From: Trichopria drosophilae
Taxonomy: Eukaryota; Arthropoda; Insecta; Hymenoptera; Diapriidae
Direction of reading: 5' to 3'
Assembly: GCA_030407085.1 (NCBI GenBank)
Contig: CM059582.1
Span: 86,699,501 to 86,763,500 of the forward strand
Length of the DNA: 64,000 bases
Part shown: positions 33,957-45,685 of the stretch, in pieces
Position numbering within the stretch: position 1 is the first letter of the stretch
Layout of the letters: every line of letters starts with the position of its first letter
Notes under the pieces: generated by a model
The model's database searches: none
The model's input: only the letters and a program-made list of their open reading frames with translations
Told to the model about the DNA's origin: nothing
Made by a program: the position numbers and the translations under genes

Positions 33957-35394
33957 CCCACGGTCGGGGGGTCATGATTTTTAAAGGAAATTTTTGTACG
34001 TACTCTAGGGCGAAAATTAAAATATACGTGTTTCAGCATTTTATCCAATGGGTTTTGGTTTTTATACAATAAATTATTGAAATTCCCGTTCTTATTACCA
34101 TATATATATATATCAATTTTGGAACGTCAGATACATTCCCCTTGAAACATTCGAATGCCTGACATCCGCATCATAACCCCACAGCGAATTCCTGTAAATA
34201 TTTCAAAAGTCGAATGCGAAACATTTTTATATGAATGAATTTATGATTTTTGCGCCCTTCCCTCCATTTAAATGTAATCGCCAAATTGAAATACATTAAA
34301 CTGCAGCGGCAAGAAAAGATTTTCTGTTAAGTACTGTAATACACTATTCTTATACTATTTTGAAGTACGCTCGGTCGTCCCTTTTGAGAAAATTTAAAAA
34401 AGAAGTATTTTAAATTTTATAACGGGAAAAATATTTCCTGCAATATAAAATATGAAATAGGAATACTATAAAATATAAGACTAGAATTATCGCTTTTGCA
34501 GAATAATTGAAGATATCATGAATTTAATATTATAGAACCACTTATTTTTTTGACGCATCATACCATATACTAGTCATATATGTATACGAGTAATTCCGTG
34601 ATACTTTTAATATTTAGGAACTGAACATACACTTGATAAGTTTGGTATTCTGGATGAACAAATCAATTTTTGCGAACCTATTTAAAAAAGCTCATTTGTT
34701 TCCTCCGAAAGACAAAAATTATATGGCGGTTTCTTACAAGAAACTTTAGAAATAATATTTCACAAAATAAAATTACATTTTGGGGGTAATAAGGAATATG
34801 AAAATGTCGGTAATTACGGACTCATAATATAATGAAATTAAGACCATAAAACACGTGTATTCGGAAAGTAGTATAAAGATACATTTATATGTATATAAAA
34901 AAAATCAAAATACATTTTTCTAAAGATTCTTGTAAAAGACTGTCCTATAGGCCAGTCAAATTAGGTTTTGAGCGGGAAAGTAAACGCAATTTAATGAAAC
35001 CTTTTGGGGCTTATTTGGGACGTTTTGAAAAGCTTATTTCGAAGTTTGCGTATTCCCAGGGGCGCGGGAATTTTTACGGGGGCCCTTTTATAAAAATTTC
35101 GTTTTTTCGCCATATCTCGGCCAATTGCTATCGGAAATTAACGTTCGACATCTCATTTTGAAGCATTTATTGCGCCCTACAATTCTGTTTCTTAACATTT
35201 TCCACGTAGAGTCAAAGTTATAGAGCTTAAAAAAACGAACAAAATGAGCTATGACTCGATCCGATTAGTCGACAATAGACCATAGAAGGCAGGCGTTCCG
35301 TCCGTCGCAGCGGCACGAAATGGCCGCCAGGACGGAGGCACGCGCCGGCGGTCCGACTTCGGCGCTGTTTTCGCTTTTGTCTTTTTTCTAACGC
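33957..35394 (+). repeat. Left terminal inverted repeat
   Basis: It is uninterrupted and matches the right arm through many landmarks: the outer 'cggtcggggggtca', 'gggttttggtttttatac', 'ggaacgtcagatacattcccc', 'gaagtacgctcggtc', 'ggggcgcgggaatttt', 'gagctatgactcgatccgatt' and the inner 'ggaggcacgcgccgg'. Relative to the right arm it lacks a ~130 bp segment near 35215 and has ~40 extra bases near 35285. Confidence 0.85.
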
Positions 35395-35958
35395 ATGCAA
35401 TCGGAACAAATTACTAATATTTTTATGCAGGATGAAAATACCTACCATTAGCCGTGTATTACTCGGAAATTTATTGTACATTGCGTACGAAAGAGCGTCC
35501 GAAAATAAATCGATTGTCAACATATTTGGCAATTTTGAAGTATATAACTTATTAAAATTCTCATTTATTAACATAACAAGAATCAGTGTTATTTTGAAAG
35601 TGTAATTGAAGTGTAATTTCGAAACCAAATTAGAATGGAATGTTTTTACTGTAGTATGTGAGATATAAATTTTGAAATACTTCATACAATGACAATATAA
35701 AAAATAATGTATTATAATATGTTTTAATTTGTTGATTAAGTGTTATAACAATTTTGTACAATTATATGAAATTGTAGAATAATATAATTGTTTAGTATTT
35801 AATTATAGAAATGTAATGAAAGGAAGTGGGCTGTTTAGAATAAAGCAATTCAAAAATGTTGAAATAAGTTATTTTCAAAATCATTCATTTTCATTATCTT
35901 TTCTTTATTGTAGCCGATGAAAAGTAATTTCTGAAAAATACAGCGTTTGTACATTTTT
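35395..35958. other. 3' flank of the CXC gene inside the element
   Basis: AT-rich, no frame of interest. It is expected to hold the 3' untranslated region and polyadenylation signal of the minus-strand gene; several aataaa-like strings are present on that strand. Confidence 0.4.
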
Positions 35959-36759
35959 TTAGTTACTAACGATCCTTGATCGTTTGTTTAAGGGTTCTTC
36001 CAGCTCACTGCCCTCTTCTTGTTCATTGCCTTCTTCTTCCATGTAGTGCAATGCAGGGCTGTCGTCGATGAAATCGCATTCGTCATCGGATTCGATGTCC
36101 TCGCGGACATTGCTCAGGTTGTCGCATGTTTCTTCATCACAATTGCGACAAACAACGGAACATTTCATGCCAGATTTGCGACATCCACAAGCCGCGCCAC
36201 ACCTTCCCGTACATCTGCAAGCCAAGATTTTGAGCAGTTCGGCCGGTACAGATTCCACACTACTTAACACGGGTTCGAGGCCGAAGTTCGTCTTTCGCAA
36301 TACGCTTCGAAATACCCTCCATCTATGACATGCAGAGTTTTGTCAGTAGGTTTCACGGCCATTTTCAACGATTCAAATTCAGTAAACAACACTGACTTAG
36401 CGCATTTTCGCATGCCTTCTTCAGTAAAAATGGATAACGGAAAAGGAGCCAATTCATAAGACAAGAACTTCCTCATGTCAGCGTCTGAATGTTTTATTAC
36501 ACATATCCGTTGAAAAATTAATAAGGGATCTACTGCGATTATTTTCGAGTTGATCTTCAAGGTTGACTTCATTAAAGCCAATGGCTTAACTTTGTCGCTT
36601 CGTTTCGACTTAATGGCATCGAAAGTTTTATCAACATTGGAATTCATCATCTCACGGCTAATTTCCTCAGCTTGATGGCAGTTAAAGTCGCTTGTACCGA
36701 CAATACCTGTGCCAATAGACATCAGTTCATTACTAACAGGAAATGGGTCATGATCTGCT

Positions 36760-37449
36760 TGTGACAAAGTCACGATATTAATTAATAAAATGAAATTGCT
36801 ATAATATTAATTATATTTGGGCGAAAACAATACGCGTCGTAAGAACTGCAAGTTCTCTCTCGGCAGTGGGAGCGAGAGGCATGCGAGTTGCGCCGGCCCG
36901 GGTAGTAGTAAGAGAAGGACGCTCGATCTCTCCCGTCGATCGCCGGTTTGTTGTGTCGGCGACGGCGTCTCCCATCGTGCGACGGAGAGGCGACGATCGG
37001 CTAGCTGACCACGCGTGTGTGCATGTATACAGGCGCTACACACACTAGCGCGGTATATTACGCACCAATGCACTATTCAAAATTTAAAAGGAAAGTAGCG
37101 AGAGAGGTGGAAAATCGTCATCGGTCAGTACCGATGACGATTTTCAAATTTAGTACGGTCGTGATAGCGAGAGTCGAAGGAAGAAAGAGATTAGTCGCGT
37201 CGGTGGAAAAAGTTGACAGTTTGAATTTGATTCTGTGGTCGTGGGGTGGAATGAGGTGAGGGTGCGAGAGAGAGGTAGACAGATAAAAAGAAGAGTGGTA
37301 GTGAGATATAAGAGAGAGAGAGAGAGACAGAGATAGGAGAGTAGCGAGAAGGAGAGTGACAGGAAGATAGAGCGAGAGAAAGAGATACAGGAAGAGGAAA
37401 AGAAAGACAAGGTAAGGCGGCATAGCCGAAAAATTAAACGAATGAGAAT
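36760..37449 (+). repeat. Gypsy 5' LTR, 3'-truncated
   Basis: It matches 39450-40136 with a few substitutions and small indels. It contains a perfect hairpin at 37111-37144 and a GA-rich tract. The 88-codon minus-strand frame that appears identically in both LTRs is not supported as a gene. Confidence 0.85.
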
Positions 37450-38254
37450 GCCTACGTGCGTGAATGAGGAAGATGGTCGGGAGGTGAAAAAGATTGCGAG
37501 TGTGGTAGTTTCGCAACCGCGGTCTACCCAAGGGATGCTGGCGCCGAAGAACCAGCCGAAAAAGGGGAAAAACGAAAGTTCCTCAAAACTCAGACCGCCG
37601 TCCCCAGACACTGTGGACGTGCAGGTGGCCGAAGAAGTGGGTACGGGTCGAGGTCAGAGAACTTCGGGGCAATGGAAGGATGTCCCTCGGTTCCAGCCGG
37701 CCACCACAGGTATAAATAATGCAAGAGCGGTATCGAGGCCCGTAGGACCGTTGGTTCGATACTCTCAAAGAGTTGAAACCCCGAGTTATGGGCCAACACC
37801 TAATTGGAGGTCCTGGTCTAACGGTCCGGGGGCAGGACAGCCGTTGAGGGATTCACGGGAATTTCCGAACGGGCTAGGGAATTCTGCAATGATAGGGGCT
37901 TGTTTCCATTGCCAGATGGTGGGACATAGAGCTGCGGCATGTCCTAGGCGGCCATGCTTCACATGCCAGCAACCTGGGCATCGAGCCTCTCAGTGCCCAA
38001 ATCGAAAATGCTTTGGATGCCAGCAGACTGGACACATAATATTAAATTGTCCTAACCGCGGGACTGGATTCCCTACTCCGTGGAGGGGAACGTCAGGTCC
38101 TCCCCCTTCGGTGGAGCGGTGTCAGGTATGCGGGGCGGAAGGGAATCTGTTCCAAACCTGCCCGACATGCGCTCCACTGCGACAACAGTGGGGAAACGCG
38201 AGGGCCGGAGGGTGCAGGAACCCCGCGTCCTCCCCGGCCGATCAACAGGGGTAG
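37442..38254 (+). CDS. Gypsy gag remnant with three zinc knuckles
   Basis: This 270-codon frame contains three CCHC knuckles in a row at ~residues 155-205: CFHCQMVGHRAAAC, CFTCQQPGHRASQC and CFGCQQTGHIILNC. A further cysteine pair (CQVCGAEG) follows. The knuckles bind the genomic RNA during packaging. The start overlaps the LTR/internal deletion junction (MRMPTCVNEE), so the N-terminal capsid part is missing and the apparent start is not original. Confidence 0.8.
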   Translation: MRMPTCVNEEDGREVKKIASVVVSQPRSTQGMLAPKNQPKKGKNESSSKLRPPSPDTVDVQVAEEVGTGRGQRTSGQWKDVPRFQPATTGINNARAVSRPVGPLVRYSQRVETPSYGPTPNWRSWSNGPGAGQPLRDSREFPNGLGNSAMIGACFHCQMVGHRAAACPRRPCFTCQQPGHRASQCPNRKCFGCQQTGHIILNCPNRGTGFPTPWRGTSGPPPSVERCQVCGAEGNLFQTCPTCAPLRQQWGNARAGGCRNPASSPADQQG

Positions 38255-38820
38255 TTAGCGAGGAGTTGTTGGTGCCAGAAGAAGTTGAAGAGGGGATAGC
38301 GAGTGAATCAAGTGATGAGGCCAGACTAGCGAATAAAAAAGGTATGAGACCCTCCCCGGAAGAACAAAACCAACAACATGAACGTAGAGTTCAGCAAACG
38401 GTAAAGTTATTGATGGGGAGGGGGAATAATAGGTTGGAGAGTATAGAGATAGTGAGATGGGGTGAAGTGGAGGAAATAGCTGCTGTAGAAAGTCGTTGTT
38501 TTGTCGAGATCGAAACAGGCGGGTGCCCATTTGTTGCGAGGCATGATAGCGGGGCAATGGTCTCCATTGTAGGTCCCCGGGTAGTAGAGAAATTCAGAGA
38601 TAGACTTAAACCGACGAAATCGACAATGCGAAGTGTGTCAGGGGAAGTAAGTCCGTTTATAGGAATGTTAGTTGTACAGATGGAGATTGATGGTAATACC
38701 CAACAAGTCGAGTTTAGAGCTACGGAAAGGGTCACCTCAGATATCATATTGGGGATGGATTTCGCGAGCGTGTCTGATTTAGATGTGCGACAGGGGCGAA
38801 GACAGTGGCGAGTGTTTTGA
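38080..38820 (+). CDS. Gypsy protease region
   Basis: It overlaps the end of the gag frame by 175 nt in another frame, consistent with a frameshift-expressed pol. The retropepsin active site reads [15 protein letters not shown] (D-S-G), and the flap and C-terminal part end in [11 protein letters not shown], the usual 'xIxLGxDFL' of gypsy proteases. The product is a dimeric aspartic protease that matures gag-pol. Confidence 0.8.
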   Translation: MEGNVRSSPFGGAVSGMRGGRESVPNLPDMRSTATTVGKREGRRVQEPRVLPGRSTGVVSEELLVPEEVEEGIASESSDEARLANKKGMRPSPEEQNQQHERRVQQTVKLLMGRGNNRLESIEIVRWGEVEEIAAVESRCFVEIETGGCPFVARHDSGAMVSIVGPRVVEKFRDRLKPTKSTMRSVSGEVSPFIGMLVVQMEIDGNTQQVEFRATERVTSDIILGMDFASVSDLDVRQGRRQWRVF

Positions 38821-39370
38821 GGGTCCCTGGCATACCTTTATCGAACGACCCACCGGGCAACCCACAATTCATGTGGATTGCGCCGAAATTAGAGAGTTGG
38901 ATGATTATCAAGAGAAAAGGGTAGTCGAGCTAGTTGCGAGTATTTTGAAAGGGAGTGAGAAAACCGCCGGGCTAACTCCTCTAACGGAGCATCATATCAA
39001 AGTGGAGGAAGCGACACCGATTAAGCATCGACCACGTCGTATGTCCCCTATAATGCTGCAAAAAGCGCAACAGGAAGTGAGAGAGTTAGAGCAGAAAGGG
39101 GTTATCGAAAGATCCTCCAGTGATTGCAGTAGCGCGCCGGTGATAGTGAAGAAAAGCGATGGGTCGATCCGGATGTGCATCGATTATCGGGATTTGAATG
39201 CAGTCACTCGAAAAGATGCATATCCGATTCCGAACTGGGAGAGGGGTCCGGATAAATGTCGAATTGGGAGGAAGAGGAGAGAGATTAGCGAGACAGTGGG
39301 GAGAGAGAGTAGCGAAAGGAGTAGCGAGAAGGAGGATGTGGCGAGCGACGAGACGGAAGAGAGAAAATAG
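38783..39370 (+). pseudogene. Gypsy reverse transcriptase, N-terminal fragment
   Basis: It carries [17 protein letters not shown], then [20 protein letters not shown] and [20 protein letters not shown], the first conserved blocks of a Ty3/gypsy RT. Right after YPIPN the sequence switches to a glutamate/arginine/serine-rich 3'-region, so the catalytic YxDD, RNase H and integrase are deleted. Confidence 0.8.
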
Positions 39371-39449
39371 CAGAGGACTGGGAGGTGAGTCGTTGAAAAT
39401 GAATAATAAACGAAATATCCAAGGGATATTCCGGTTTAGGGGAGGGGAT

Positions 39450-40520
39450 TGTGACAAAGTCACGATATTAATTAATAAAATGAAATTGCTATAATATTAA
39501 TTATATTTGGGCGAAAACAATACGCGTCGTAAGAACTGCAAGTTCTCTCTCGGCAGTGGGAGCGAGAGGCATGCGAGTTGCGCCGGCCCGGGTAGTAGTA
39601 AGAGAAGGACGCTCGATCTCTCCCGTCGATCGCCGGTTTGTTGTGTCGGCGACGGCGTCTCCCATCGTGCGACGGAGAGGCGACGATCGGCTAGCTGACC
39701 ACGCGTGTGTGCATGTATACAGGCGCTACACACACTAGCGCGGTATATTACGCACCAATGCACTATTCAAAATTTAAAAGGAAAGTAGCGAGAGAGGTGG
39801 AAAATCGTCATCGGTCAGTACCGATGACGATTTTCAAATTTAGTACGGTCGTGATAGCGAGAGTCGAAGGAAGAAAGAGATTAGTCGCGTCGGTGGAAAA
39901 AGTTGACAGTTTGAAATTTGATTGTGTGGTCGTGGGGTGGAGTGAGGTGAGGGTGCGAGAGGGAGGTAGACAGATAAAAAGAAGAGTGGTAGTGAGAGAT
40001 AAGAGAGAGAGACAGAGATAGGAGAGTAGCGAGAAGGAGAGTGACAGGAAGATAGAGCGAGAGAAAGAGATACAGGAAGAGGAAAAGAAAGACAACGTAA
40101 GGCGGCATAGCCGAAAAATTAAATGAATGAGAATCGGATGACAAAAAAAAAATTTGAATGATGCGGACCGGAAGTGGCGAAAGAGGCACGGGAGATTCCT
40201 GTGATTTTTGCGGTCTGTTGGATGAATGAGATGAGTGATTGTTAGACCGGAAGTGGCGAGTGGCGAATTAAAGTTTGGAAAATCGTTTTTTTTTTGGAAT
40301 TCGTGAGTGGATGGGGAGAAATGAGAAACCGGAAGTGAGCGTGAGTGGCTAACTTTGGTCGCGAGGAAGATAGCGAGAAAGTGTAGAAAATTAACGGTCA
40401 TACCAGTTCAGCGGAAACCGCATTTTTGGGTCGCGTCCAAGGATTTAAAGTGTGTGCAATTATAATAATTTCATGTATACGTATATCTTGTTAATAAATA
40501 AAGAAAAATTCAACGTTACA
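39450..40520 (+). repeat. Gypsy 3' LTR, complete (1,071 bp)
   Basis: TGTGAC...GTTACA ends form a short inverted repeat. 'aataaataaag' at ~40493-40502 can serve as polyadenylation signal. Hairpin copy at 39801-39834. Confidence 0.85.
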
Positions 40521-43009
40521 CGCTAGCCACATATCTATTTTCTCAACGTCGGTGTTGTCGCGTTTTATCCTTGTCGGGCGAATGTCGACATGTTGTTCCG
40601 TACTAGCGCAATATACTCCTGAAAAATGCTCAATCTCTTGACAAATGTTTTGCAGATGCGACATTCCTGAAGTCCACGATGCGAAGGTACTTGCTGTGAT
40701 TCCACGTCGAGTCAGATTTGTCGAGAAAGACCTCATTAACACTTGTTTAATTGTCTGATCGGACATGATTCTACTCCAAAATTTATCACTCCTCCGTAGT
40801 GTAAAACAGCCCTGCGTTAATTTCTCATACTGTTCGGGAGGCATTCTTTAATCCAATGATGACATGTCTTGGAGATAGAGTTGGGCAGATTTGGCATACA
40901 GAAAGTGTCCACTGGCGTGGAAGAATGGAAGCATTTTTTGTATAGTATTCAAGTGCAGCATCCAGTTACCGGATCTTTTCGCTTCAAGAAAGTTTTTCAA
41001 CAGCATCAGCATTTTAAAATACTGGACCCACAATTTAGCAGTAGGCCCCCTGTTTTCCAACGATGTCAGTGCATCTCGAAGTTTTGCTTTCCGCACACTG
41101 CTTTCCGCAGCGATGAGTACAGAGGGACGATTGACGAGATCTAAATAACAGTCCAATTCATTGCGTTCGTTTTCTGTTAAATCCACGTTTTCCATGATTA
41201 TCTTTGACAATGCAAGGTGCGTTAATACATGTGCACGAACAGCTTGGCTGTATACATGCCCCGAAAGGATTTTAGTAATGCAATTTTCTGCATACATTTT
41301 ATAGAAAAGTTGCTCTATCCCACTGCCCATCATTATACTACCGATGGCTCCCATGAACGACATGAGGAGATGAAATCCACCGAGCCTAATCAGGACGTTC
41401 TGGAATCCAAATGATGGATCGGCGGCTGCGACAATGTCTCTCGCTTCCCAGTACAGTGGTCGATCGAAGGTAACTATACACGTACGTTGATGGCTTTCTG
41501 CACACTTTGCCACTGCTTGACAAAGCGCTGTCAGGATTGTGTCGTAGTCTGATGGCGGAGCGTTGATAAACGGAAGACACAGAATTTTCGACACTTCGAA
41601 AGGTAAATTGCACGTTATTCTCTCCATGAATCCGTTCCAACCTGGAATTTTATCGTAGCACGACCATTTTCCGTAAAGCCACATCAAGTCCGGTATGGTC
41701 GGCAAAATGTCGTGGGAAATCAGACGTAGTTTTCGATATCAGAGACCTTAATAGTCCGTAAACCAGCCAAAGTGTGGGTTGTGTATGACAGAAGTTGAAT
41801 CGTGCCCATTAATGCTACTTTTTGCGACGATCGTCGTTCCGTAACGCGTTTCACTGCATCCTCGGGAGCGACACCAGTCCTCGGCGTGACACACTGGATG
41901 CCACCCATGGCATGGAAAGTACCGTGACCGTCGATTGTTTTTATATTAAAATCCGCATTGTCATAAACAAATTGCGAAAACGATCCGGCAAGAATGTTAC
42001 TGGAACCCCTGTGTATGCACGCATTTTCATACGTCATGACATCTGCATATGACGCCGAAAATCCCAAATTCGAAAGTACATCAATCAACGTTTTAGATCC
42101 GAATTTTTTATATAAGAAAGCACCGATGCCGATTTTTACAGAAGAGTTGAAAGAACGTGGGCGTACAGCAGAAATTATTGCGTGTGCTATTGATGTACAT
42201 TTAGTCTTTAAAAATTGTGATGCACGTTCGGTGTTTGACTTTTTATTTTTATTTATGATTTCGTTCAGAAAAACTGTCAAAGATGTAGGTATTTCGGATT
42301 CGGCACTTGCAAGGAAACTGTCGGAAGGTAGATAATTTGTAAATCGTAAACAACCGATCTAATGTCTTCGCGAATGATTGCGGCAGCTTCGCGCACGACA
42401 CGCAATCGTTCGTCTGCTTCATTTTTATTTCTGTCACGATACCAGGCATCCAAAATCAATTTATGACCGGTGTTCTTAAAACATACTACCGTACTGCGTT
42501 CTGACGTCACAATGATAATGTCATCGCCATACTTTTCAAGCAAATGTTTTCGTACGGTTTTCTTATTGGACAAAGGCCACCTTTTATTTGGGCCATTAAA
42601 TCTTCCAAAGAAAATTGGCATTCATTGCTGCTTTCTTCCATATATGTATAGATATCATCCATGGCGGCATCAATTTTATCTCCACCAGGTCGACCCTTCT
42701 TTGCTCCAGTACCTTTGCGATATACGTAACGCATCGCGCAGGCTGCATGATACCGAGCACCTGCAGCAACTAGATCAGGGACAGACTCCATACGTTGACA
42801 TACTGCACGAGAAAATTCATCTCCGTGTTCGTTAAGGATCTTTTTAATATTTTCAACGGCGTTGCTTCGCGTTATTGTCACAATCTTTGTGCGCTCCTCT
42901 CGTGACATTTTGTCAAAGTCTGCTCGAATTGTCTCATTGCAAAAAAGGCACTGCTGTGAAAACTTGGAAGAATTATCCGTCTGTGACCCTTGCACGTCCT
43001 CTGCTTGTT

Positions 43010-43650
43010 CTGCATGGAAGAAATTAAATGCTTATAATTACGAAACAAATATGTTGAAGTAAAATACTATTAGGTTAACAACTGCAATATAACGGACACC
43101 TTTGTACATTGATGCGTTTGCAACAGTTAAGTGGTTTCATGACCCTCGTGTAATAGTTGATTTATGATAAGTCTCTAGTTATTAAAAAATTAATATTACA
43201 AGGATTACAGGATAAATGGTTTAGTTCAATGCAAACGGATTATACGATTTAATATGATTTAATTCAACTTTACGCGCACTTTAACTTAGTCTGAAAATGA
43301 TACAAATGGTCATGTTTCTAAAGCTTGAACGCTAAAATTGTTATGAGCAAATGGTAATAACTTAACAAGTACATGAAACAAAAGAAGTAATATGTAAATA
43401 TAATAATGTAACATATTGAGATATTCTCTGAAACAAAAAATAAAATATTACAATAAGCTTTGTTCTGTATTTCTGTAACATTACTGAAAAAACGATATTC
43501 TTCTTTTCAGAATAAATGCGCGAAGAATACACTCTTACATGAATTGTATTTTCTACTTACTATGATAATGTATTATTAGTCTTTTATAAGATATTTCTAC
43601 AAACATGTATACAAAATAAGTAATGAAATGAATAATAAAATTAAACATAC
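43010..43650 (-). other. Intron of the CXC transposon gene
   Basis: It is AT-rich and closed in all frames. The donor is GTATGT; the acceptor is one of several AGs at ~42998-43012. In-frame continuation (phase 0) favours the AG directly before GACGTGCAAGG. Confidence 0.5.
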
Positions 43651-43902
43651 CGTTATTTCCACATGGGTCCTCTCTGCTTTCGTCGAAAGTGCTTTTTCTA
43701 ATAAAGACGTTTTTATTCGGGAATCTGTATATCGCTTATAACAAGGATTGTGCACAGAAATCGATTGAACATTTTTCAAAAGATGCCGATGTTCTTCCGC
43801 TTGTCTTTCTTCACTACATTTCAGAAGCCTTTCAATACCTTTCGCTTTAACTTCACGCACATCGTTGAGTAACGGCTGTTTACATTTAAAACAGTAACCC
43901 AT
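43651..43902 (-). CDS. First coding exon of the CXC transposon gene
   Basis: It starts at the ATG at 43902 and ends at a good donor (ACG|GTATGT, 43650 downward) after HVEIT. It carries a CxxC pair near the start and a second cysteine-containing block (HNPCYKRYTDSRI). Its ATG lies ~210 bp from the inner edge of the right inverted repeat, so the promoter probably sits in that gap or in the repeat. Confidence 0.6.
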
Positions 43903-44114
43903 CTTAATAATTTATAAAAACTTCGCTGTACCTGCATTCGAACGCTCGGAACGCCGCGAAATAACTGACTGAAAACGTCGTCCGAGCACATGTTTCGAGT
44001 TGCCTGCCTCTGCAGGTCTGAACCGGTATATCCCTCCGCACAATGGGTCTTCTGTATACCTACCCTCGCATTCCACAGCGCGATAACCGTTACACTTCCC
44101 AGAAAATATGTCAT

Positions 44115-45180
44115 GCCCACTCTAGAAAAAAGACAGAAGCGAAAACGAACTCGGCCCGGCGCGTGCCTCCGTTCTGGCGGCCTATTGTCGACGAATCGGA
44201 TCGAGTTATAGCTCATTTTGTTCGTTTTTTCAAGCTCTATAACTTTTATTTCAACGAAAAAAGTGATTTATCTTCACCAAAACGAGAAAAATGCAAAAAA
44301 AAATGAAAATTAATGGCCCCCCCCCCCCCCCACCTTCCACCGCAAAAAAACACGCGAACCATTGACTCTACGTGGAAAATGTTAACAAACAAAATTGTAG
44401 GGCGCAAAAAATGCTACAAAATAAGAGGTCGAACGTTAATTTCCGATAGCAATTGGCCGAGATATGGCGAAATTTTTAAAAAAGGGGGCCCCCGTACAAA
44501 ATCCCGCGCCCCTGGGAATACGCAAACTTCTAAATAAGCTTTTCAAAACGTCCCAAATAAGCCCCAAAAGGTTTTATTAAATTGCGTTCACTTTCCCGCT
44601 CAAGCCCTTTTTCTGTCTAATTTGACTGGCCTACTATATATTTTGAATAAGGTATTTTGCATCATTCATTCGGAAATTATAATTCTCCCTCAAACAAAGC
44701 TATTGTGCAATATCTTCCTATATCCGCTTTATATAAACACATTTTTTTGTTTTTCTATAATACCAAAGTTTTTGTTCAGTTTTTCTATATATTAAAAGTA
44801 TCGTAGAATACGATATCCATGATAACTTCAATTATTCTGCAACAGCGATAATTCTAGTCTTCTATTTGTTATAGCATTCCGATTTCGTATTTTATATTGC
44901 GTGAAATATTTTTCCTAATCAATCTGTTATTGAGAGAGATATTTATATTCATATAAATGTATATTTTTACTATTTTTCGAAAACAATACACGAGTAAGGT
45001 GATGCTTTCAATTTATTGTGAGTCCGTAATTATCTATTTTTTCATATTCATCATTACCCGCAAAATGCAATAATACAGTACATTCCACATTATAGGAACA
45101 TTTTTAAAAATATACGATCATATTTCTTTGCAATATTTAAAATATAAAACTATAAACAATTCTTTTTTAAATTTTCTTAA
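44115..45180 (-). repeat. Right terminal inverted repeat, inner part
   Basis: It is the reverse-complement match of ~34390-35394. It contains a C15A run (44317-44332) in a segment that the left arm lacks. The order of blocks near 44640-45080 is shuffled relative to the left arm: the 'gagtccgtaattac' block lies outside its expected place. LINE-D interrupts it at ~45180. Confidence 0.8.
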
Positions 45181-45685
45181 TACACTGTCAACTGTCACTC
45201 GTGGCGGTCGCATATTTCTGAGCTTAGAAGAAAGTTGAAGTTTATAGCGTGTTTGAAAGTTTCGGTGCTTAATCTCGTCCGATGAAATTCGTCTAGTACG
45301 GGTGCCGAGAGCTGGATGCATTTCGAGGTGTTTTTGTGCGTTATTGGAGCAAAAAGTGGATTATTTGTGTTGATAACTTTCGTTAATCCGTGGAACATTC
45401 TGGAACTGATTTATTTTCTTTAGATCTACATGAGCGCAGGCGCAGAAATCGTGATATCAACATTTAGCAATGTTGTATGTGTTGACTAAACATTGCCAGT
45501 ATATAGAGTATTTGGTCTTGGTTGGTATATGTTACTGTGTCAGTGTCACACATACTAATTGCTGGATGCGCCTTAGATCTGCGCGTGCGGTTCACCGGGA
45601 CTCGGAGAGCCCCCTCCAATACGGTATTTATCTAGAAACTCTTTCGAAGAAGAACACGATAAAAGTCTTGTTTCTGGCATAAATT

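Larger units (their letters stand above)
36760..40520 (+). mobile_element. Ty3/gypsy LTR retrotransposon with large internal deletions
   Basis: Direct repeats at 36760-37449 and 39450-40136 are nearly identical and start TGTGACAAAGTCACG. The downstream copy continues to 40520, ending GTTACA, so it is a full 1,071-bp LTR while the upstream copy has lost its last ~380 bp together with the primer site. A polypurine tract (ggggagggg, ~39439-39447) stands just before the 3' LTR. Gag, protease and the start of RT remain; everything from mid-RT through integrase is missing. It sits in the CXC gene in antisense orientation. Flanks show tgct/cgct, a 4-bp duplication with one mismatch. Confidence 0.85.
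35959..43902 (-). pseudogene. CXC-domain transposon protein, broken by frameshifts and a gypsy insertion
   Basis: In sense order the coding parts are 43902-43651, ~42995-42595, 42590-42335, 42330-41735, 41730-40848, 40844-40525, then after the gypsy insertion 36759-36310 and 36300-35959, about 1,000 codons in all. The N-terminus has two cysteine clusters (MGYCFKCKQ; later CLFCNET). The middle has TIDGHGTFHAMGGIQCV, IVTFDRPLYWEARDIV and RLGGFHLLMSFMGAIGSIM. The distal part has RRSDKFWSRIMSDQTI, STEQHVDIRP and LSYELAPFPLSIF. The end is a cysteine-rich CXC-like module (ACRCTGRCGAACGCRKSGMK). Three one-base shifts and one in-frame TAA (40848) lie upstream, plus one more shift near 36300. I recall the motif order from a very abundant uncharacterised family in invertebrates. 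Its TIR context suggests a transposase, but no catalytic triad is proven. Confidence 0.7.

Noticed and set aside
36807..37073. 88-codon minus-strand frame, also found identically at 39497-39763
   Set aside because: It lies in both LTRs of the gypsy element; identity reflects LTR duplication, not selection.
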